Shown in pieces: positions 45,590 to 61,647 of a stretch of DNA of 64,000 nt. The stretch's first letter is position 1. Each line of letters starts with the position of its first letter. The notes under the pieces are model-generated. The model was not told where the DNA came from and made no database searches. It worked only from the letters and a program-made list of their open reading frames with translations. The stretch is from positions 132,424,047 to 132,488,046 of the forward strand of contig OZ023269.1 of NCBI GenBank assembly GCA_964006375.1, written 5' to 3'. The position numbers and the translations under genes were made by a program. Source of the stretch: Tillus elongatus (taxonomy: Eukaryota; Arthropoda; Insecta; Coleoptera; Cleridae).

Positions 45590-48500
45590 GCAGATATTCT
45601 AAAATAGGTCAATCCAGCTGATGCTGGTATTCGGCTGACTAAAGTGAAGCATATTCAGAACGGAGCTCTTCTTGTTGGGTGTGGACGTGGCGAGGATAAC
45701 GAGAAGGTCAAGAGATTAGTGGAGGAACGGCTGTCTATGTCATATACTGTGAATGAACTCAAAAGGATTCATCCCCGTATAAAAATTGTTTAGATATCAA
45801 ATGACTTTGACGAATCAAATTTTATGAACTGTTTTGTGATAATGAATGCTGGTCTTTTGAGCACTGGTTCTTCATGACGGTTACTAAAATTTTGGAATAC
45901 GAAAAAAAAAGGAATGACAGATTGCAAACTTTGATAGAGTTGGATATACTATCATATAATAAGGTTCGAGGAGCTGGACGTGTGTTTGTTGGTTATGATA
46001 GCTGCTCTGTCTTTGACACGGTGGAAATTTCGAGGTGTCACAGGTGCAGCCGTTTTGGGCACATGTCCAAATTCTGCAGGGCCAGTAAATGTTGTCCTAA
46101 GTGTACGGGTGATCACGAGTTATTGTATTGTGCAGAGACCGTTGTTAAATGTATTAACTGTATTGAGTCCGGCGCTGTAAGCTCTGAGTGTGACCACGCA
46201 GCATGGGACCCTAAATGTCCGGTCTATTTTAAGGCTTGTAAGAAGTTGAGAGTTGATCTTCTGTTTTTGGCATAGCAACCATCTGCGACATCTTCTGTTC
46301 CTTCTGCAAATCGTTGCGATCCTTCATCTGATTATCGGTCGCAGTCTAATGGTCTTGTTTTATATTACCAAAATGCTCGCAGTGTGGTTAATAAAATGAG
46401 GAATCTCTTGAATTTACCCGGCTCTTCCTCTTTCAACTTTATCGCACTGCCTGAAACGTGGCTTAGGCATGACGTTCTTGATGGGGAATTATTTTGTGAT
46501 CGCTTTTTAATTTTTAGAGAGGACAGGGAGTTTGGTATTGTAGGCGTATCTAGGGGCGGATGGATACTTCTTGCAGTTACTAGGCAATATCATGCTATCA
46601 AGGTTTCCTTCCCATGAGGTCTGCTATGACTTATACCTACTGTTGAGATTTTGTGTGTTAGGGTTACCTGTGGCCATCGTCCTCTATATATTTTTGTTTT
46701 CTACATTTCTCCGGCATCTCCCTGTTATGTGGATGATTGACTTCTTCACTTAATGTTGTCTTTGGAGTTTATATTTTCTCATCGTATTCTGATTATCGGT
46801 GACTTTAACATACCTGGGTATTCGGATGCGTTTGAAGGGGGAAGGTCGAGCTTCATTAGTGTCCTGACTGCTCTTGATGAATTCGTATCACTCCTTGAAT
46901 TATCCCAGTCGAATATGATACGTAATGATCGCAATGGTATTCCTGATTTGGTGTACAGTGGGCAAGATTGTGAAGTTTCTAGATAGGAAGATGTGCTCCT
47001 TACTGAGGATGATTATCATCCACCCCTAACAGTAACTATAAAGGTTGTGAACTCTAATAATTATTCTGGACACAAGAAAAATGCTGAGCCAACTTATAAT
47101 TTTAAACGATCTGACCTTAGAGTACTATATGAACGACTCTCCTTTGTGGACTGGTCTCCTTTACTGGCACTCGACGATATCGACCTGGCTTGCTCACAAT
47201 TATATTATATTCTTTATGACACTTTTGATTCTTATGTTCCAAAGTCCACTTCTAGATCTTCTAAGTACCCTCGTTGGTTTACTAGGGAGGTGGTGAAGCT
47301 GTGTATGCTAAAAACTTAAAGTCGGTCAAGATATAAACGTTCTGGGAAGTCGCCTGACTATGATGAGCTTAAGAGTTTAAGGTCTCAGCTTAAGGATTTG
47401 TTAAACAGTGAATATAATAATTACTTCCTGAGCTGGAAAAATTCAGTCTTTCATAACTCAAAGAAATTGTGGTGAGTTTTAAATTCCAAGAGACAACATA
47501 ATTATCTTCCCAAAGCAATAGAATATAATGGTCTCAACTTGCATCAGTCTACCGAGATTGCTAATAGTTTTGCTATCTATATCCAGTCTATATATGTATC
47601 TTAACAACCCACACTTGTACCTCAGTCTGGGGTAAATACCACCTTGGAAAATTATGACTATACTTCATTACAAATAGTAAGTTTTCTTCTTTCAGTCATA
47701 TGACGTCTGGTTCTGACCTAATCCCATCATCTATTTTAAAGGATTGTGGAACCGTTTTCGCTTACCCCTTACAGGTTATATGTGATCTATGTTTAAAAAA
47801 CTGTAGAAATGCATTATTGTGGAAGATAGCGAAATATTGCCCAGTTTACAAGGATAGTGATAAAAGGTTTGTAGATAATTATAGGCAGATATCGTTATCC
47901 TATAATTTCCTTAAAGCTTTGGAAATGTTATTAAACAGGCATATATTCTTCCATATAAAGAGCTTCATCACTTCTTCTCAGCACGGCTTCATGCCAGGCA
48001 GATCAGCAGTTACAAATTTAGTTTGCGCTACGCAATACATTGCAAAAGCTTTAGATAATCGTAATCAAGTCGATGTCATCTACACTGATATGTTAAGGGC
48101 ATTTGACCGCATTAATCATGCTATTCTGTTACATAAACTAAAAGCATTTGGCTTGTCTGAATCACTCCTAAAACTGATTGCGAATTACCTTATAGACAGG
48201 AAGCAATATGTAGTTGTGCATGGCTGCAGTCCTTCAGGGGTCGATCTTAGGTCCTTTATTTTTGAATCTTTTGATTAACGATCTCGTTGGTGGATTGAGA
48301 GTTGCTCAGAATTTTAGCAGTTTCACATATATAGATGACTGTGTTTGTAATTACTCTTCACTCTTTATTTTTTGTTGCAATTTTTTATCATTTTTCTGTT
48401 TCAATTAAATTTTTTTATCTAATTGTAAATTATGGTTTAAAAAAAATTACTTTAGTTTTAATTTTAATTTTAATTTTATCTTCTTCATTGTACATAAGAG

Positions 48501-48637
48501 TTTTTTTTTGCTTTATTGTAAAATTCACACATTTGTTTTTTTTTGCACTTACTTGTCGGTTATTTCTGTATTTCCTACCCAATAATTAGGCTTGTCCTGT
48601 TGGGTAATGTAAAAGTAAATAAATAAATAAATAAATG
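45590..48637 (+). mobile_element. Jockey/CR1-type LINE with CCHC Gag, decayed
   Basis: 5'-truncated. Order seen: ORF1 piece (about 45600-45800, KVKHIQNGALLVGCGRGEDN) then zinc knuckles (45874-46275). Endonuclease follows (46350-46990: YYQNARSVVNKM, ALPETWLRHD, IIGDFNIPGYSD), then linker, then RT (47700-48400: NYRQISLSYNFLKALE, MLRAFDRINHAILL, GSILGPLFLNLLINDL, YIDDC). Many frameshifts and stops. Ends in a (TAAA)n-type tail (about 48609-48637) after GCTTGTCCTGTTGGGTAATG. A different family from the five-copy LINE. Confidence 0.88.
45874..46275 (+). pseudogene. LINE ORF1 zinc-knuckle fragment
   Basis: Three Cys/His knuckles in a row: CHRCSRFGHMSKFC, CCPKCTGDHELLYC, and CINCIESGAVSSECDHAAWD. 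This is the arrangement of Jockey-type Gag proteins. The frame is broken upstream at the TAG near 45792. Confidence 0.8.
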
Positions 48638-49849
48638 CCTGTTCTCTTAAATTAAGTAAATCAAGTATACATTTACAACTATTTGTAACTATATTACAAT
48701 TTTTTTTAGAGTAAAACATATTCCTTATGGTGTTTGAATAAACTAATAGAAAGGAAAACCTTTTTTTTAATTTGAAAGGGAGAAACAAGGAAGGGATCTT
48801 GAAGTTTGATGTGTTTTCCTTGTTTGGCAATTTATTTTACACTAAAAAAAGTAATTACCACTAGACGTTGAAAAACTACCATGTTGGCTGGCCGCCATTT
48901 TTACATACTTGACTTTAGCAATCAATAAAGGCCGAATGAACACTGCTGAAGTCCATTTTCAAGCACTTTCCAGCTCGAGATTTGGTCAAACGATAAAGGT
49001 TTTACCTATACCTTTTTGAAAAAAAATTGTCGCCATTTTAAGATGAGTAGGTTTTATTTGTTTTTTCGAAGTACATTACAAAATGCTGTAGTGACAAGAA
49101 CGGCATGTTTTTGCTACCATGGTCACAAATTTTCATAAAGTTCAAAACACTAACTCCTTAAATGGCTGGACAGGGAAGCTCGTTGTGTTCGTGTTGGATA
49201 AGTTTAAAATGTTCCTAATTATGTACTTATAAATCTCCATTTTTTTCTAGGACAAATTGTTCTATACCAAGAATAAAGGGATGCAAGATTTTGACGTCCG
49301 TCTCCTTGTTGAAACAATGACCACTTTCTCTTAAACCACAACCAAAGATTAACGTGTCGTTATTTATATGGTTTCTACATCAGACATGTCTTGTTTGATC
49401 AAATAATAATGGCAGTTATTTTTTTTAATAAAAAGTCGCCGCCGTTTTGAAATGAATGGATTTGGCAATAAATAACAAGATATGTTATTTTTGAGTTTTT
49501 AAATGATGTACAAAACATATTCTATATACTAATTTTTTAAATTAATAACAAGAATACTATCTTTTTGAAAATTAAAAAAAAAAGCAATCGGTCCAGCTGG
49601 ATTTTTAACCACTACATTCTAATGTTGTATGTATCAGAATTAAAGTTGTTAGCTCAAAACGTTTTGAAGTTACAATGTTTACAAAATCGTTGTAGATACA
49701 AACAGATTGGTCGTCATTTTGAAAAGCTCGACTTTAGCGAAAAAATAAATCGAGATTATAAATAAATACGACATTTCTCAAGTCTATTTAAAAATACTTT
49801 TCCTATTCGGATTTGATCGAATAATAACGGTGGTAAATTAAAAAAATTC
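48638..49849. other. Unclassified region with remnants
   Basis: Contains TCGCCGCCGTTTTGAAATG-type sequence (49436) that recurs as TCGCCGCCAGTTTAAAAAG near 53898, hinting at an old dispersed repeat. No gene recognised. Confidence 0.4.
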
Positions 49850-51512
<1,663 letters not shown>

Positions 51513-51921
51513 CTGGCCCAGAGTTCATCTCTGGAGTTACAAACATTATTGTGTATGTACCAGTTGTTTCAAGTAACCCCAATGGAAAATTCTAGAGGAT
51601 TGAGGTCGGCGTATTTTAATCATAATTTTCTAATTCTAAATCAATTCCTAAAAATTGGGAAGTTTCTCTGGATTTAATTCGATTTCATAGAATAAGTATG
51701 TTTTTGGCAAATAAAAGATGTATTCCTGTGGACATATCACGGCGCTAATAACTATAGCAGTTGATTGGCCGGGTCAACAACTGTCAATGAAGTAGATGAA
51801 ATATCTTTTGTTTTTCGTTTTCATAGGGATGTCATTTGCGTAACACAATAAACATAATCTGTCAATTTTGACAAGCACATGGTTTTTCAATTAAGAGCAG
51901 TAGGTAGTTATTATTTCTGAA

Positions 51922-53013
51922 ATGCCTCGCCATAATGAGTTTAGCAATATTGAGAAGAGAGATATGATCTGCGTTTATGCGCAATCAAACTTCCGTAGCC
52001 ACCAAGCCGCCGCCAGATACTTGGAATTATATCCTAGTCGTAGACAACCAAATCACAAGACCTTTAGAAGATTATACGATAAATTAGGTATGTAAAAGAG
52101 TAATATGCACTCATTGCCATTGATTATTTCTGAAACGAAAGTTTTGACAAAATTCACACCTGAGGGCTGGAAAAATCGTGAAATACACATTTTGTTACAC
52201 GGATGCGTATCATCTCGTCCTAATGTATTCGTAGGTGAAACTGGTTCTTTCAATTCGAAGTCGGAAGTTAGTGGACCAAGACGTCCTGTACATCAAGAGG
52301 AAGAGATATTAGTACGCCTTGCAGAAGATCCGGAAACAAGCGTAAGACGCCTCTCTGCAGCAACTGGAATAAATAAATCAAGTATTGGTAGACTTCTCAG
52401 AAAAGAAAAGTTACATCCTTACCACTTCACACAAGTGCAGAATCTTTTACCTCTAGATTTTCTATCTAGATTGGATTTTTGTGAACGCATTCGTCGGTAT
52501 CAGAATGACGATCCGTTTTTCTTCAACAACATTCTATTCACTGACGAAGCGACATTCACAAGAAGAGGAGTTTTCAATTTCAAAAATGCTCACACATATG
52601 ACAGCAGCAATCCTCATTTGACGCGAGAACACCATTTTCAACATGAGTTCTCCATTAATGTCTGGTGTGGCATACTAGGCGACGTGTTGTTGGGACCAAT
52701 AGAACTTCCTGCAAGGCTCAATGTGGAGAATTATTCAATTTTCTTGAGAGATCAACTTCCTATTCTCTTCGAAGATGTCCCTCTAGACGTGCGCAGGAGA
52801 TTATGGTTCATTCACGACGGGGCACCTGCCCATTATGGACTTCCTGTCAGAGAATTTCTGAACCAAAATTATCCGCGCCGATGGATAGGTCGAGGTGGAG
52901 ATTTTCCTTGGCCTGCACGTAGCCCCGACCTCAATCCTCTAGATTTCTTCCTCTGGGGTCACTTGAAAGAATTAGTATACAAGAATATTTGTAACTCCAG
53001 AGATGAACTTTAG
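51922..53013 (+). CDS. Mariner/IS630-type transposase with probable intron, C-terminally truncated
   Basis: ATG 51922 (MPRHNEFSNIEKRDMICVYA) opens a helix-turn-helix N terminus. The frame stops at 52091, but a 147-nt GT-AG segment (52088-52234, GTATGT...TTCGTAG) can be spliced to give LYDKLG-ETGSFNSKSEVSG in phase, typical of this family. A second HTH follows (ETSVRRLSAATGINKSSIGR). Catalytic Asp residues lie in FTDEATF, FIHDGAPAH and RSPDLNPLDFFLWG, with 36 residues between the last two. TAG at 53011 ends the frame early. The same frame continues in family sequence (RLEKCIEVGGGHFENLIK) to TGA at 53146, so this stop is probably a mutation. All three Asp are retained upstream of it. Confidence 0.88.
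52088..52234 (+). other. Probable spliceosomal intron in the transposase gene
   Basis: Donor AG|GTATGT, acceptor TTCGTAG|, and a branch-like CTAAT at 52219-52223. Length is 147 nt, a multiple of three, but it contains stop codons. Translation across the junction restores the conserved YDKLGETGSFNS stretch. Confidence 0.7.
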
Positions 53014-53201
53014 GCTAGAATAATCGAATCCAGTGATATATTGAAAAACGATTATCAAACTTTTTTTAAGGTGAGGCAAAATTTTGGGTTGAGACTAGAA
53101 AAATGTATTGAAGTAGGCGGAGGCCATTTCGAGAATCTTATTAAGTGAATTGTTCGATAATTGTCAATTTTTTCTTATAATTTAGTGATAATAATAATGT
53201 T

Positions 53202-53895
<694 letters not shown>

Positions 53896-54656
53896 AGTCG
53901 CCGCCAGTTTAAAAAGAGTGGGTATAGCAAAAATCACAAGAGAGGTTATATTTAGGTTTTTAAGTCCATCACAAAACACACTTTATAAAATAATGTCTTC
54001 AACTGATAAAGTGATTTTTTTATTTTGAAAATTATTATAATTATTAAAGCATCGTAGGCTTTGTTTATAATGGTTGCTGACAAAAGTCAGCTGAGATAGC
54101 TTACATATAAATCGCACTTTTTTAATCATCTCCTAAATATCATATTTTTAATCATTCCTCATCAAAAAAATAATTTCTCTATAAATAGCTATAAGCATAA
54201 AACGTAGTCGGCTAAATATCTAGTACCATAAAGATCTTTAACCTGTGTGACAAGATTAATGAATCTAATAGAAGACTTAACCTCCCACGACTCTGCAAGA
54301 ATTCGCCAATTTTTCCTAACATGGTTGCCAATTCATTTAAATACTATTAAAATACAAGTGGTAAAAAGGATCTAAAAATATACTAATTATGAAATGTCAA
54401 ACCATTGCGGTAAAATTGGATTCAGATATAAAACGTGGGTCACGTAATAATTTTGACACCTACAAAATGAGTACAAAAGGTAATAAATGAAAATCGTACT
54501 GAAACAATATTTAAAAATATTATGACGCAGCAGATGCCTACGGTAGTGAATTTCTATAAAAATGTACTTTCACAGAGTGGAGGATGTTCTAGCTAAAACG
54601 GAAACTCCCATTATATTCCTTGTCTTCTAGATTACGACCTAAATAAAGGCAAAACC
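53896..54656. other. Unclassified region with a partial D motif
   Basis: GACGCAGCAGATGCC near 54523 followed by GGTAGTGAATTTCTATAAAA is a degraded D end. No gene seen. Confidence 0.45.
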
Positions 54657-55840
<1,184 letters not shown>

Positions 55841-56123
55841 TTATGATTTAAACATAAATGTTTCAAATTTGAATAGCTCAATTTTCTGTAACCCTAGAAA
55901 GCTGAATTTTGGCACATAGTTAGGTATTTCCCAAAGCAATATGTAGACCAAATTTTATCGAAATTTTCGGAAAAAAATTTTTTTTTGAAAGAAAACTCAA
56001 AATTTTCCCGGAAAACCCCGTCCGATTTTCCTGGACAACGAACTCATCCAAGCCATTAATAAAAGAAAGGCACTTGCCGAGTTTCATCTAAATCGGTTAA
56101 TTATTTTTTGAGTTATCAGACGG

Positions 56124-56192
<69 letters not shown>

Positions 56193-56330
56193 CATATAAA
56201 AATTCAAACTGACCCCGGATATGGGTTCTAGGGGTCCTAATTCGCGCTCATTTGAAAGAATTTTTGCAAAGTCTCACCATCGATACCTCTCTATTAGTGA
56301 ATTTTTTTAATAAAAATTCACTAAAAAAGA
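55841..56330 (-). repeat. TA-core repeat copy: central block, C block, (TA)n, A end
   Basis: GAATAGCTCAATTTTCTG, then CCCCGTCCGATTTTCCTGGA, (TA)n at 56128-56190, then CATATAAAAATTCAAACTGA and an alternative terminal block (AAGTCTCACCATCGATACCT) ending in the TAGTGAATTTT palindrome. Confidence 0.72.
56128..56190. repeat. (TA)n microsatellite, about 63 bp
   Basis: Pure TA array. Confidence 0.98.
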
Positions 56331-56439
56331 GTATTTTTCCTCTTTCATTTTTCCAAAAATGGTTTTTTTTTCGAAAATGTCAGCTTGACATGTCAAAATT
56401 ATAGTTGCAAGAATTTAAACATTTATTATAGTGAATTTT

Positions 56440-56562
56440 CGTGGAAAAAATTAACTAATGGAGAGATCCCGCCTTTTGAATTTTGAAAAAAATTGTGCAA
56501 ATGAGCACGAACTAGGACCCCTAGAACCCATATCCGGGGTCAGTTTCAATTTTTATATGTTT
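56440..56562 (+). repeat. TA-core repeat A end
   Basis: AGAGATCCCGCCTTTTGAAT and ACCCATATCCGGGGTCAGTT lead into (ATAC)n and (TA)n. Confidence 0.75.
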
Positions 56563-57442
<880 letters not shown>

Positions 57443-57591
57443 AAGACAATAAATGCAATAGACAATTGCCCCACTACCTAACTCAACAAATACCTGCAAT
57501 CCCCTTAATCCGTTAAGTACCGTGACGAAAGCCCCTGACTTAATTGACCGTGATCCGACTAATAACGAAGCAGGTAGACGAAACGGTACAT

Positions 57592-57594
<3 letters not shown>
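57443..57594 (+). other. Penelope 3' flank
   Basis: Short non-coding stretch between the end of the Penelope ORF and the next TA array; probably element 3' UTR. Confidence 0.5.

Positions 57595-57677
<83 letters not shown>
57595..57677. repeat. (TA)n microsatellite, about 83 bp
   Basis: Pure TA array. With 56580-56665 it brackets the Penelope fragment. Confidence 0.98.
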
Positions 57678-57683
<6 letters not shown>

Positions 57684-58485
57684 TTATTTGCAAAGACACG
57701 TTTAAATTGGTATACTATTACTATTACACATTTTGAGCGTGAAGAGAAAATTAATAAGAAAATAAATATTATCTGTTTTTTGCCCGGTAAAAGATATTTC
57801 TTTAGTTTTACAGTTTATTTATCCAGAAAAATGTACAAAGTAAATCCCATATAGGCAGAGAGAGTCACCTGTACCTAGGTTAGCTTACAGAGTAGATGCT
57901 ATAGAGGTAAACAACAACGACCTGTTAATAAGCTGTCTTAGAAATTTATTTAAAATCTTACATACTAATTGGAAACAAAAATTTAGACCTCCCTATAGAA
58001 AATTCACACCAAAGTAGGTAACAAATGCCGGCAGTGCATATCAAAATATAATAATTAGCCCATTAGAATTTAAACATTTTTTTAATAGTATGTTTACTTG
58101 TATTCAACGATTTTGTTAACATATTAAAAACCTTAATAGCCACAATATAGCTATTTTTCTGCTTTATCGTTCTGTTGAACATTAGTAACTATATCGTCTT
58201 ACGCCTTGTTTTGCTCGTTTTGTGCAAGTATATCTCCTTTAACGTTTGATAATGACACGATATTGATTCCAACTAAAACAATTGTCTTACATTAAAGGAA
58301 GCAACATGTTCTAGAAGTCGATTCTTACTTATAATTTTTAATATTTTGTTTTAGATTACTTGTATCAGGTGTAGATTATTGTCGTATGCAATTGTTCCAT
58401 GATTTATCAAACTGTGAAAAAAATGCATATTATATCAACATAAATGTTTTGGCATCCATAATATTTTCAATTTTGGCAAAAATTA

Positions 58486-58489
<4 letters not shown>
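57678..58489. other. Unclassified region
   Basis: No gene, RNA or repeat signature recognised. Confidence 0.4.

Positions 58490-58559
<70 letters not shown>
58490..58559. repeat. (TA)n microsatellite, about 70 bp
   Basis: Pure TA array, followed by a possible MITE end. Confidence 0.98.
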
Positions 58560-58564
<5 letters not shown>

Positions 58565-58805
58565 GAGTGTTTCATAACATGTGGGACCCACGCTGTAGGC
58601 TGATTGGGGATCTCAAAATAATCAAAAAAGGTCCTATAAATATATGTCCGAAACCTTGTTGTTTCCGAGATGCAGGGTGTTGAAAGTTTGGAAACGAAAA
58701 TTGATTATTTTTCATATGTTGTGACAAAATTGAGATAGGCAAACCAAATGGTTCACAACAATTACTCATAGGTTGCCATATGTAGTAAAAATATATATAT
58801 ATATT
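58560..58805. mobile_element. Possible MITE or transposon-end fragment
   Basis: TACAGAGTGTTTCATAACAT directly at the TA array resembles the CAGGGTGT-type termini of mariner-like elements. No matching inverted end was found before LINE copy 5 begins. Confidence 0.35.
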
Positions 58806-61634
58806 TTTTTTTTATGTCAACAACACACCACGAGGGCATACAGCCTAAATACTATCGTACCGTGGGTGTTGACAAGGAGGAAAGAGGCAGCTTGTTAATT
58901 CTGGACTTGAAGGTTTGGAGGTTCGGAGAAGAAGGAAAAACATGTGCCGGCAAGGAATTCCACAACTTGGAAGTCCTCGGGACAAAAGAGCGGGCATAAC
59001 AAGATGTTCTATGTCTGGTGACCTGGACGTTAAAAGGGTGCATTCGCTCTGTTCCCCTGGTAGATCTGCTGGGGGCAGCAGGTGGGGGAATTATGGAGGA
59101 AAGCTCCTCTGAGCAGTGCCCGTGCAGATATCTATAAAAGAGAGAGAGGTCACCAACGGCACGTCGGTGGGCAAGGGATGGAAGCCTTTGGGTGAGGGTA
59201 GGGTCACCGATGAGACGTATAGCTCTCTTTTGAATGGAGTCCAGGATAGCGAGTGTAGAAGCGGCAGCTGCACCCCAGATGTGGGAGCAGTATTCGAGGT
59301 TTGGCCTTATTTGTGAAGTGTATAAGGTATAGAGATTAGTTGGTGAAAAGAATTTGCGAGCCCGGAAGAGGAAACCCAATTTCTTAGCAGCCGCTTCTGC
59401 AATTGATGTAACATGTTGGTGCCAATTAAGATTTCGATCCACAGTAATGCCAACAAGAGAAAAGGACTCATTACTTTGAATAACTTGGTTGTTCATTGTG
59501 ATGGGTCTAGGGCTGCTGTATCTCTTGTGAGAAAGAAAGCAAGACTTAGTTTTGGTGGGGTTGAATTGTACAAGATTTCTACTTCCCCAGTCTAATATTT
59601 TTTGGAGGTCTACGGAGACAGAACCCTCCATGAGTCTGCGATCCTCATCTAATTGGGCTAAAGAGACAGGCTTAGAATATTGTATGTTTGAGTGGAGGGT
59701 GCTGTCGTCCGCGTAACTGTGAACTGGGTTGGATGTGCTAGAAAGGAGGTCATTGATGTGGAGAAGAAACAAAGTAGGGGCTAAAGCTGAACCTTGAGGA
59801 ACTCCTGCATTAATTGGATACAGTTTAGAGGAATGGCCATCCACAACAACAGATATGCTCCTGTTGGAGAGGAAATTTGCTGTCCAGGTACAAAGTTTTG
59901 GTGGTAGGCCATAGGCCGGAAGTTTATTAAGCAGCGCTGCGTGCCAGACCTGGTCGAATGCTTTGGATATGTCTAGAGCAACAATCTGGGATTCACCGTG
60001 TTGTTCCATAGACTTGTTCCAAGAATGGGTGACAAAGGAAAGGAGGTCGGCAGTCGATCTGCGCTGACGGAATCCATACTGCCTGTCGTGGATTAGACTG
60101 TGTTTTTCAAGGAATTTTAGTAGTTCGGTGTTTATATACTTTTCCATCACTTTAGAGATGACTGAAAGGAGAGAAATAGGCCTGTAGTTGCTAGGAAGCG
60201 CTTTGGATCCTTTCTTGGGGATGGGTTGTACTCGAGCAGTTTTCCAGTTACTAGGGAATATGCCTTTATTGTAAGATATCTGAAACAGACGAGTCAGGAC
60301 AGGAGCAAGTTCTGGTGCGCATTTTTTGAGAACAATTGCTGGGATCTCGTCAAGGCCAGAGGCTTTCCTGGTATTAAGAGAAGAGAGCATCTTTCGTACC
60401 TTTTTAGTTTGGAAAATGATATCAGTCATTTTATGCGCGACATTGGGGACTGTTGGTGGTTGAACATTTGGAGGTGGGTTGAGAGTAGAATTTCCGGCGA
60501 ACAACGAAGCAAAAAGTTCAGCCTTGCCCAGGGCGGTAGAAACAATTTCATCACCTGAGACAAGAGGTGGGAACGTGCTCTTGCAGAAATTATTCCCAAT
60601 AGACTTAGCAAGAGTCCAGAAGGGTTTGCCGCCGTTGGAGCTTGAGAGGACTTTGTTTTTGATGTGGTTATTAAACGAGTTTTTTGCCTCAGAAAGAATG
60701 CGGACATAGCGGTTTCTTGCGCCGTTGAATGCTTGACGATTTTCTTGACTGGGATTGTGTAGAAGCGTTTTGTGAGCTTTGACCTTTTCAAGTCTGGCCT
60801 TGTCACAGGATTTAGAGAACCAGGGCTTTTGAGTGGCTGAAGAGGTTTTCTGTGTACGTGGAATAAATAATTCCATGCCAGCTTGGATAATTTCGGTGAC
60901 GTTTTGTGAGATATCAGAGGGGTCAGGATGAGAGAAGCAGACAGACGCCCATGGAAATGAGGAAAAGTAATCCCGCATTTCGTCCCAGTTTGCGGAGTTG
61001 TAGTGCCAAACAATACGTGGGTGTGATGACTGTGTGACCTCGGGTTGCATTGCACAGGAAGCAGTGGCCATGCCGTGGTCTGAGCGACCAAGGGGGGCGG
61101 TGACTGATATCTTATAGCATTCAGGATTTGTAGTAAGAAGGAGATCCAAGGGATTTGAGCTGTGTGTTGGGATACGAGGAAAGTAAGTAGGTTGCTGTAC
61201 CATATTGGCCAAAGAATTGCTGACTGCAAAGGCCTCCGCTGCTCTCCCTTGTGGATCGGTTTTTGAAGATCCTAGCCATTCCTTATTATGGACATTGAAG
61301 TCGCCTAGAATAGTGACCTCGGAGGAAGGATATTCAGAAATCAGATAGTCGGTTTTTTCAGAAAGGTAGTCAAAGAGCTGGACACAGTTGTTGTCAGAAG
61401 GTGACCGGTAAATGCAACAGATGAATTTAGTTGCAGCCCTGAGAGAGAGTTTTATCCATAGTATGTCTTTTCTTCCAGCTTCTAAATTGGGAAGTCTGGT
61501 GTAGGGTAGATTGCTACGGACGTATGCGCACACGCCTCCATGCAATCTAAAGGCAGTAAGGAGCTCATACCCCGGGAAATTAAGGTGATTAGTGGCTGTT
61601 TTGGCACTGATTTGGGTTTCGGTGAGGAAGAGGA
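58806..61634 (-). mobile_element. CR1/Jockey-group LINE, copy 5, best preserved
   Basis: Minus strand; the 3' end carries a short A run at 58805-58814 after the family 3' UTR (CCCTCGTGGTGTGTTGTTGA). 5' truncated: sequence similar to the other copies begins at about 61634 within the endonuclease, fused to a TA-core repeat C block. Compared with copies 1-3 it lacks the 5' UTR and about 65 N-terminal codons. The remaining frame is uninterrupted. Confidence 0.9.
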
Positions 61635-61647
61635 GTACATGAATCAC
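58852..61647 (-). CDS. LINE endonuclease-reverse transcriptase, N-terminally truncated
   Basis: 931 codons; the first three to five come from flanking sequence. The endonuclease domain (about residues 1-220) keeps FLTETQIS, LGDFNVHNKEWLG and GRSDHGMA. RT (about 440-720) shows SNYRPISLLSVISKVMEKYI, SKAFDQVWHAALL, GVPQGSALAPTLF and the catalytic YADD (codons at 59715-59704). A C-terminal domain of about 200 residues, ending SLSTPTVR, follows without RNase H. The intact RT in an endonuclease-truncated copy suggests a young insertion from an active master. The Met given as start is not native. Confidence 0.9.
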   Translation of the reverse strand: MIHVLLFLTETQISAKTATNHLNFPGYELLTAFRLHGGVCAYVRSNLPYTRLPNLEAGRKDILWIKLSLRAATKFICCIYRSPSDNNCVQLFDYLSEKTDYLISEYPSSEVTILGDFNVHNKEWLGSSKTDPQGRAAEAFAVSNSLANMVQQPTYFPRIPTHSSNPLDLLLTTNPECYKISVTAPLGRSDHGMATASCAMQPEVTQSSHPRIVWHYNSANWDEMRDYFSSFPWASVCFSHPDPSDISQNVTEIIQAGMELFIPRTQKTSSATQKPWFSKSCDKARLEKVKAHKTLLHNPSQENRQAFNGARNRYVRILSEAKNSFNNHIKNKVLSSSNGGKPFWTLAKSIGNNFCKSTFPPLVSGDEIVSTALGKAELFASLFAGNSTLNPPPNVQPPTVPNVAHKMTDIIFQTKKVRKMLSSLNTRKASGLDEIPAIVLKKCAPELAPVLTRLFQISYNKGIFPSNWKTARVQPIPKKGSKALPSNYRPISLLSVISKVMEKYINTELLKFLEKHSLIHDRQYGFRQRRSTADLLSFVTHSWNKSMEQHGESQIVALDISKAFDQVWHAALLNKLPAYGLPPKLCTWTANFLSNRSISVVVDGHSSKLYPINAGVPQGSALAPTLFLLHINDLLSSTSNPVHSYADDSTLHSNIQYSKPVSLAQLDEDRRLMEGSVSVDLQKILDWGSRNLVQFNPTKTKSCFLSHKRYSSPRPITMNNQVIQSNESFSLVGITVDRNLNWHQHVTSIAEAAAKKLGFLFRARKFFSPTNLYTLYTSQIRPNLEYCSHIWGAAAASTLAILDSIQKRAIRLIGDPTLTQRLPSLAHRRAVGDLSLFYRYLHGHCSEELSSIIPPPAAPSRSTRGTERMHPFNVQVTRHRTSCYARSFVPRTSKLWNSLPAHVFPSSPNLQTFKSRINKLPLSSLSTPTVR

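Noticed and set aside
60426..61229. 267-codon frame on the minus strand
   Set aside because: It is an alternative frame of the LINE endonuclease/linker region in copy 5; the 931-codon frame carries the domain motifs.
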